34,727 bases of DNA from an uncultured Spirochaetaceae bacterium (lineage in GTDB: Bacteria > Spirochaetota > Spirochaetia > Treponematales > Treponemataceae): positions 1 to 34,727 of the forward strand of contig CALNCH010000202.1 of assembly GCA_937875245.1 (NCBI GenBank). The letters are read 5' to 3'. Both the position numbers and the translations under genes were made by a program. The first letter of the stretch is position 1, and every line of letters starts with the position of its first letter. Positions 31,483-34,727 of the stretch are shown here, piece after piece. Under the pieces are notes generated by a model that made no database searches, was not told the DNA's origin, and saw only the letters and a list, made by a program, of their open reading frames with translations.

Positions 31483-32325
31483 ATGAATACAGATATGATT
31501 AAAGTAGCTACTATAGCAGGCTCTGATGCTTCTGGTGGAGCAGGATTGGAAGCAGATTTAAAAACCTTTGCTGAATATGGATTATATGGCATGACAGCGA
31601 TAACAGTAATTGCTACCATGAATCCAAATAATAATTGGAGCCATGATGTTTTTCCTATAAATGAAGAAGCATTAAAAGCTCAATTAGAAACTATTTTTAA
31701 GGGAATAGGACCTGTTGCAGTTAAAACCGGAATGTTGGGAACAGAATATGCAGTTAAGTTAGCCGGAGAATATATTTCAAAATATTATGTTGAAAACTAC
31801 GTTTTAGATCCTGTTATGGTGTGCAAAGGAGCAGGAGAAGCCTTGCATCCAGAACTTAATACTGCCGTAGAAAAAATCTTATTACCCTTAGCAAAGATTA
31901 TTACCCCAAACCTTTTTGAAGCAGGCCAATTAGCAGGAACAAAAGAACCTACTACTATTGAAGAAATGAAAGAAGTTGCACAGATTTTGTTACAAAAAGG
32001 AGCAAAATCTGTATACATGAAAGGTGGAAACAAACTTTCAGAAGCTAGTAAATCCTATTTAGCAAAAGACGTGTATTGCGATAATACTGGTTGTATTGTA
32101 CTTGAAGAGCCTTTGTACCAAACAAATTGGACCCACGGAGCTGGATGCACAACAGCGGCGGCAATTACGGCAGGACTTGCACAAGGTCTTTCAACCTATG
32201 ATGCAGTAGTCCTTGCTAAAAGATTTATCAGCCAAAGTCTGTCAGGATCCTTTCCTTTGAACAAATGGGTAGGTCCTGGAAACCCCACCACTTGGAGAAA
32301 AGACAAAGCTATTTTTGGAAAATAA
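31483..32325 (+). CDS. pdxK: Pyridoxal/pyridoxine kinase, ThiD-like CC type
   Basis: A 280-residue ribokinase-fold vitamin kinase. IAGSDASGGAGLEADLKTF is the ThiD/PdxK N-terminal signature. LDPVMVCKG carries Cys114 in the lid region and HGAGCTTAAA carries Cys222 at the anion hole. This pair of cysteines marks the CC-type pyridoxal kinases found in Gram-positive bacteria rather than true HMP-phosphate kinase ThiD. It would salvage pyridoxal to PLP, the cofactor of MetY-type enzymes. ThiD remains a possible alternative name. No thiamine genes are nearby. AGGAG precedes the ATG. Confidence 0.85.
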   Translation: MNTDMIKVATIAGSDASGGAGLEADLKTFAEYGLYGMTAITVIATMNPNNNWSHDVFPINEEALKAQLETIFKGIGPVAVKTGMLGTEYAVKLAGEYISKYYVENYVLDPVMVCKGAGEALHPELNTAVEKILLPLAKIITPNLFEAGQLAGTKEPTTIEEMKEVAQILLQKGAKSVYMKGGNKLSEASKSYLAKDVYCDNTGCIVLEEPLYQTNWTHGAGCTTAAAITAGLAQGLSTYDAVVLAKRFISQSLSGSFPLNKWVGPGNPTTWRKDKAIFGK

Positions 32326-32367
32326 TAGTGTTATGAATAAAAACAGCACCTATTGCTAGCTGGACGT

Positions 32368-32401
32368 GGAAAAAAAGGAGAAATTAATATCCTTTTTTTC
32401 C
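32368..32401. terminator. Convergent hairpin between pdxK and dCMP deaminase genes
   Basis: GGAAAAAAAGGA (32368-32379) and TCCTTTTTTTCC (32390-32401) are perfectly complementary around a 10-base loop. The right arm lies inside the last codons of the dCMP deaminase gene (encoding GKKG), so the terminator and coding end are shared. The stem is mostly A-T. Confidence 0.6.
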
Positions 32402-32872
32402 TTCCAGAGATTCATCATCCTCAATCCAATCAGATACACTAATTTTTCGGTATTGATCTTTATCATCCCGAACATATACAAACTCAATTCCTGCATTTAT
32501 TACCATTCGCTTGCACATAGAACAGCAAGAACCATTTTGAACATATTCCCCTGTTTTAACTTCTGTTCCCGCTAAATATAAAGAAGAACCTAACATTTTA
32601 TCTCGGGAACAACTGATAATAGCATTTGCTTCTGCATGAACCGAACGACATAATTCGTAGCGTTCTCCACGAGGAATCTGTAATTTCTCCCGTACACAAT
32701 AACCTAAATCCGTACAATTTTTCCGGCCTCTTGGAGCACCTACATACCCGGTAGAAATAACTTCATCATTTTTTACAATAACTGCACCATATCGTCTTCG
32801 TAAACAAGTACTTCGCTGACTCACCATTTCTGCTAAATCTAAATAGTAATTTACTTTATCTCTTCGCTCCAT
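32384..32872 (-). CDS. dCMP deaminase/ComEB-family zinc deaminase
   Basis: A 162-residue cytidine/deoxycytidylate deaminase. HAEANAI (His79, Glu81) and CSMC (Cys117, Cys120) are the catalytic zinc site. The early RSTCLRRRYGAVIV and GYVGAPRGRKNC are typical of dCMP deaminase, which makes dUMP for thymidylate synthesis. GGAG lies nine bases before the ATG and a TTGCGA-16-TATACT promoter is upstream. It stands alone on the minus strand. Confidence 0.92.
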   Translation of the reverse strand: MERRDKVNYYLDLAEMVSQRSTCLRRRYGAVIVKNDEVISTGYVGAPRGRKNCTDLGYCVREKLQIPRGERYELCRSVHAEANAIISCSRDKMLGSSLYLAGTEVKTGEYVQNGSCCSMCKRMVINAGIEFVYVRDDKDQYRKISVSDWIEDDESLEGKKGY

Positions 32873-32894
32873 AATTTTTACTCCATAGCAAAAA

Positions 32895-32922
32895 AGTATA
32901 ACACACCCGGCTTTTATCGCAA
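32895..32922 (-). promoter_or_regulatory. Promoter of the dCMP deaminase gene
   Basis: On the minus strand TTGCGA (32922-32917), 16 bases, TATACT (32900-32895). The leader is about 17 bases and includes GGAG. Confidence 0.6.
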
Positions 32923-33077
32923 ACTAGCTAAAAGTAAAAAAAGAGTAATAAGTCAAATTTTTATCAAAAAAATTCTTACATCCGGTATCCATACTCTTGT
33001 TTCGTAAGCGGAAAAATATAATTTACAATTCTTTACTATACATAGATTTAAAAAGTCTTTTAGAGTGCCATTAATGA

Positions 33078-33106
33078 TTGACCAAATCAACTAATACTGA
33101 CATAAT
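33078..33106 (+). promoter_or_regulatory. Promoter of the hybrid kinase gene, leaderless geometry
   Basis: TTGACC (33078-33083), exactly 17 bases, CATAAT (33101-33106), then six bases to the ATG at 33113. The first transcribed base would be expected at about 33113, the A of the start codon. The rest of the 240-bp gap 32923-33077 shows nothing I can name. Confidence 0.7.
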
Positions 33107-33112
33107 GAAATT

Positions 33113-34368
33113 ATGCTGAAAATGTATCTGTTGATAGTAGCCCTTCTATTGGTAGCCGTTGCTACCTTCTTATATATCTATTATAAAATTGCTTGCAAAA
33201 CTAAAATGGAAATAAAAGCAACATGAGCCATGAAATACGAACCCCTATGAATGCTATTGCAGGAATGGCACTTTTAGCAAAAGAGGTAAAGAACAATCCC
33301 CCTGAAACCATTGAATATCTCCATAAAATCAATTCTGCTTCTGAATATTTATTAGGCTTAATTAATGATATTTTAGATATGTCCAGAATTGAAAATGGTA
33401 AACTACGAATTCAAAAAGAACCTGTGCATATTGGCAACTTACTTAGTGATATCAATCTTGTAATAAAAGAATTAGCAAAAGCAAAAGACATCCTATATCA
33501 ATCATGTTTTTCAGAATGTACATCTACCGTTGTTTTATCTGACAAAATGCATTTACAACGAGTATTAATTAATCTTATTAATAATGCTATTAAATTTACT
33601 CCCCCAGGGGGTTCTGTTAACTTTACTGTTAATCAGTCTACTACCATTTTTGGAACCTATCGATTAGTTTTTACTATTGCAGACACTGGCATTGGTATGA
33701 GTAAAAGCTTTATGGAAACAATATTCCAACCCTTTGCACAAGAAAATAGACATGAATCAAAAAATGACGCTGGAACAGGGTTAGGCCTTTCAATTTGTAA
33801 AAACATTATTGATTTGATGAATGGAACGATTACGGTTGACAGTGTTTATGACCAAGGTACAACTTTTACTGTAGTACTAGAACTAGAACCTTACCGTTAT
33901 TCAATACAGAGCATACAAGACAATTATCATTACCAAGTTACTGAATATGAAAATTCAGATACGAAATTAAAAGGTAAGAGAATCTTATTGGTTGAAGATC
34001 ACCAAATTAACAGAGAAATAGCAAAAAATATATTAGAAAAAAAAGGCTTACTTGTTGAAGTCGCTGAAAATGGTGAACAAGCTGTAGAAATGTATGAAAA
34101 AAGTCCTGCTCATTACTTTGATGCCATTTTAATGGACATACGAATGCCTGTTATGGATGGGTTAGAAGCAACAAAAATTATTAAAAGTTTAGACAGAGAG
34201 GACATTCAAACATTACCAATCATTGCTATGACAGCAAATACCTTTGACGAAGACGTACAAAAGTCTCTGTTATCAGGAATGACCGCTCATTTAACTAAAC
34301 CTATACAACCAGAAATATTATATTGCACGCTGTGTAAATCAATGATTTCTGATATACTCCAGCCATGA
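33113..34368 (+). pseudogene. Hybrid sensor histidine kinase with receiver domain, frame broken near 33215
   Basis: A reading frame from the ATG at 33113 gives a single membrane helix (LLIVALLLVAVATFLYIYY) and the linker KTKMEIK, then meets a stop at about 33221. One base back, in the next frame, comes SNMSHEIRTPMNAI, the HisKA phospho-acceptor box, followed by the ATP-binding domain (NLINNAIKFTPPGG, DTGIGMS, GTGLGLSICKNI) and a C-terminal receiver domain (VVEDH-type start LLVEDHQIN, phospho-acceptor in ILMDIRMPVMDGLEATK, and LTKPI). Adding one A to the AAAA run at about 33211-33215 restores the family-like KTKMEIKSNMSHEIRTPMN. The repaired length is about 418 aa. Its stop overlaps the start of the next gene by four bases. 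If only the later frame is used, the ATG at 33223 would give a soluble 381-aa protein missing its membrane helix. Confidence 0.82.
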
Positions 34369-34727
34369 ATTATCTCTCCATAAACTCAGTATCTCGGATA
34401 GGACGTGAAGCCCCCCTTTTTACAAATGTTACCTTTGGTATAAATCAAGGGGATAAAATAGCTCTTATTGGCCGAAATGGTTGTGGAAAAAGTACACTCC
34501 TTAGTTGCATTGCAGGAGTCCTACCTCCAACAGAAGGAACCATCGTAACAAATCAAAATATTGGAGTATCTTATCTATCACAAAATCCAGAATACAATCC
34601 TGAACACACTATAACAGAGCATATATTTAAATCTGAAAGTCCAAAACTTTCTATAATAAAAGAATATGAAGCAACTTGCGATGCTCTAGAAACTGCCGAT
34701 AATAAACAATTTGCAGAAGAATATTTT
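34365..34727 (+). CDS. ABC-F family ATPase (N-terminal part only)
   Basis: A frame of 121 codons from the ATG at 34365 runs off the window end. It starts MNYLSINSVSRIGREAPLF and contains Walker A in ALIGRNGCGKSTLLSCIAG and the later GVSYLSQNPEY Q-loop region, typical of the first half of duplicated ABC-F proteins (Uup/EttA-like), which act on ribosomes or in antibiotic resistance, not in transport. The start overlaps the hybrid kinase stop (ATGA), so the two are translationally coupled. No membrane segment is seen. Confidence 0.85.
   Translation, partial: MNYLSINSVSRIGREAPLFTNVTFGINQGDKIALIGRNGCGKSTLLSCIAGVLPPTEGTIVTNQNIGVSYLSQNPEYNPEHTITEHIFKSESPKLSIIKEYEATCDALETADNKQFAEEYF

Noticed and set aside
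31483..32325. ThiD (HMP-phosphate kinase)
   Set aside because: The DPVMVCKG lid cysteine and HGAGC motif fit CC-type pyridoxal kinases better, and no thiamine genes are near.

Overview
The window is an AT-rich chromosomal segment, about one third GC by eye. It most likely comes from a spirochaete of the genus Treponema (gut or rumen type). Supporting signs are two sugar-binding proteins whose signal peptides end in FA|GG-(S/A)-KD with no lipobox cysteine, a style common in treponemes, together with the mix of saccharolytic ABC operons, a YesM/YesN-type two-component pair, DUF1846, bacteriohemerythrin and a CC-type pyridoxal kinase. This is inferred from protein style; there is no rRNA or tRNA to anchor it.

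Layout. (1) 1-5766, minus strand: a starch/maltodextrin operon, pulA - malE - [hairpin] - malF (frame broken) - malG - lipoprotein alpha-amylase (cut by the window edge). It has a clear TTGACA-17-TATTCT promoter flanked by two copies of an operator-like sequence. (2) 5896-12834, minus strand: two permeases of the LplB/LplC type (the second frame broken), a 543-aa binding protein, a strong hairpin terminator or attenuator, then a YesM-like sensor kinase and a YesN-like AraC response regulator. (3) 12999-17749, plus strand, divergent from (2): a 1108-aa cytoplasmic protein resembling carbohydrate phosphorylases with an (alpha/alpha)6 barrel, plus a GH30 glycosidase, closed by a bidirectional terminator. 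(4) 17804-34727: housekeeping and regulatory genes: metY (with an apparent 18-residue internal deletion), recQ, a membrane diguanylate cyclase, a thioredoxin-reductase-like flavoprotein, gdhA, a neopullulanase/cyclomaltodextrinase, argC, bacteriohemerythrin, DUF1893, a ZIP metal transporter, DUF1846, pdxK, a dCMP deaminase, a hybrid histidine kinase (frame broken near its start) and the start of an ABC-F ATPase.

How the parts may work together: regions 1 and 2 plus the neopullulanase gene describe uptake and debranching of alpha-glucans. Regions 2 and 3 look like a second system in which a large-solute ABC importer feeds a cytoplasmic phosphorylase-like enzyme and a GH30 beta-glycosidase. The sensor/regulator pair lies between the two transport operons and could control either or both.

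The most noteworthy points are: the uncharacterised 1108-aa enzyme paired with GH30 and a dedicated importer; a recurring arrangement in which a -10 box lies only 5-9 nt before the start codon with no Shine-Dalgarno sequence (candidate leaderless mRNAs at seven or eight genes); three independent frame disruptions; the metY deletion; and a perfect 7-1-7 palindrome at the flavoprotein promoter. No CRISPR array, insertion sequence, prophage, tRNA or rRNA was seen. No stretch above 300 bases lacks a gene; the longest gap is 32873-33112.
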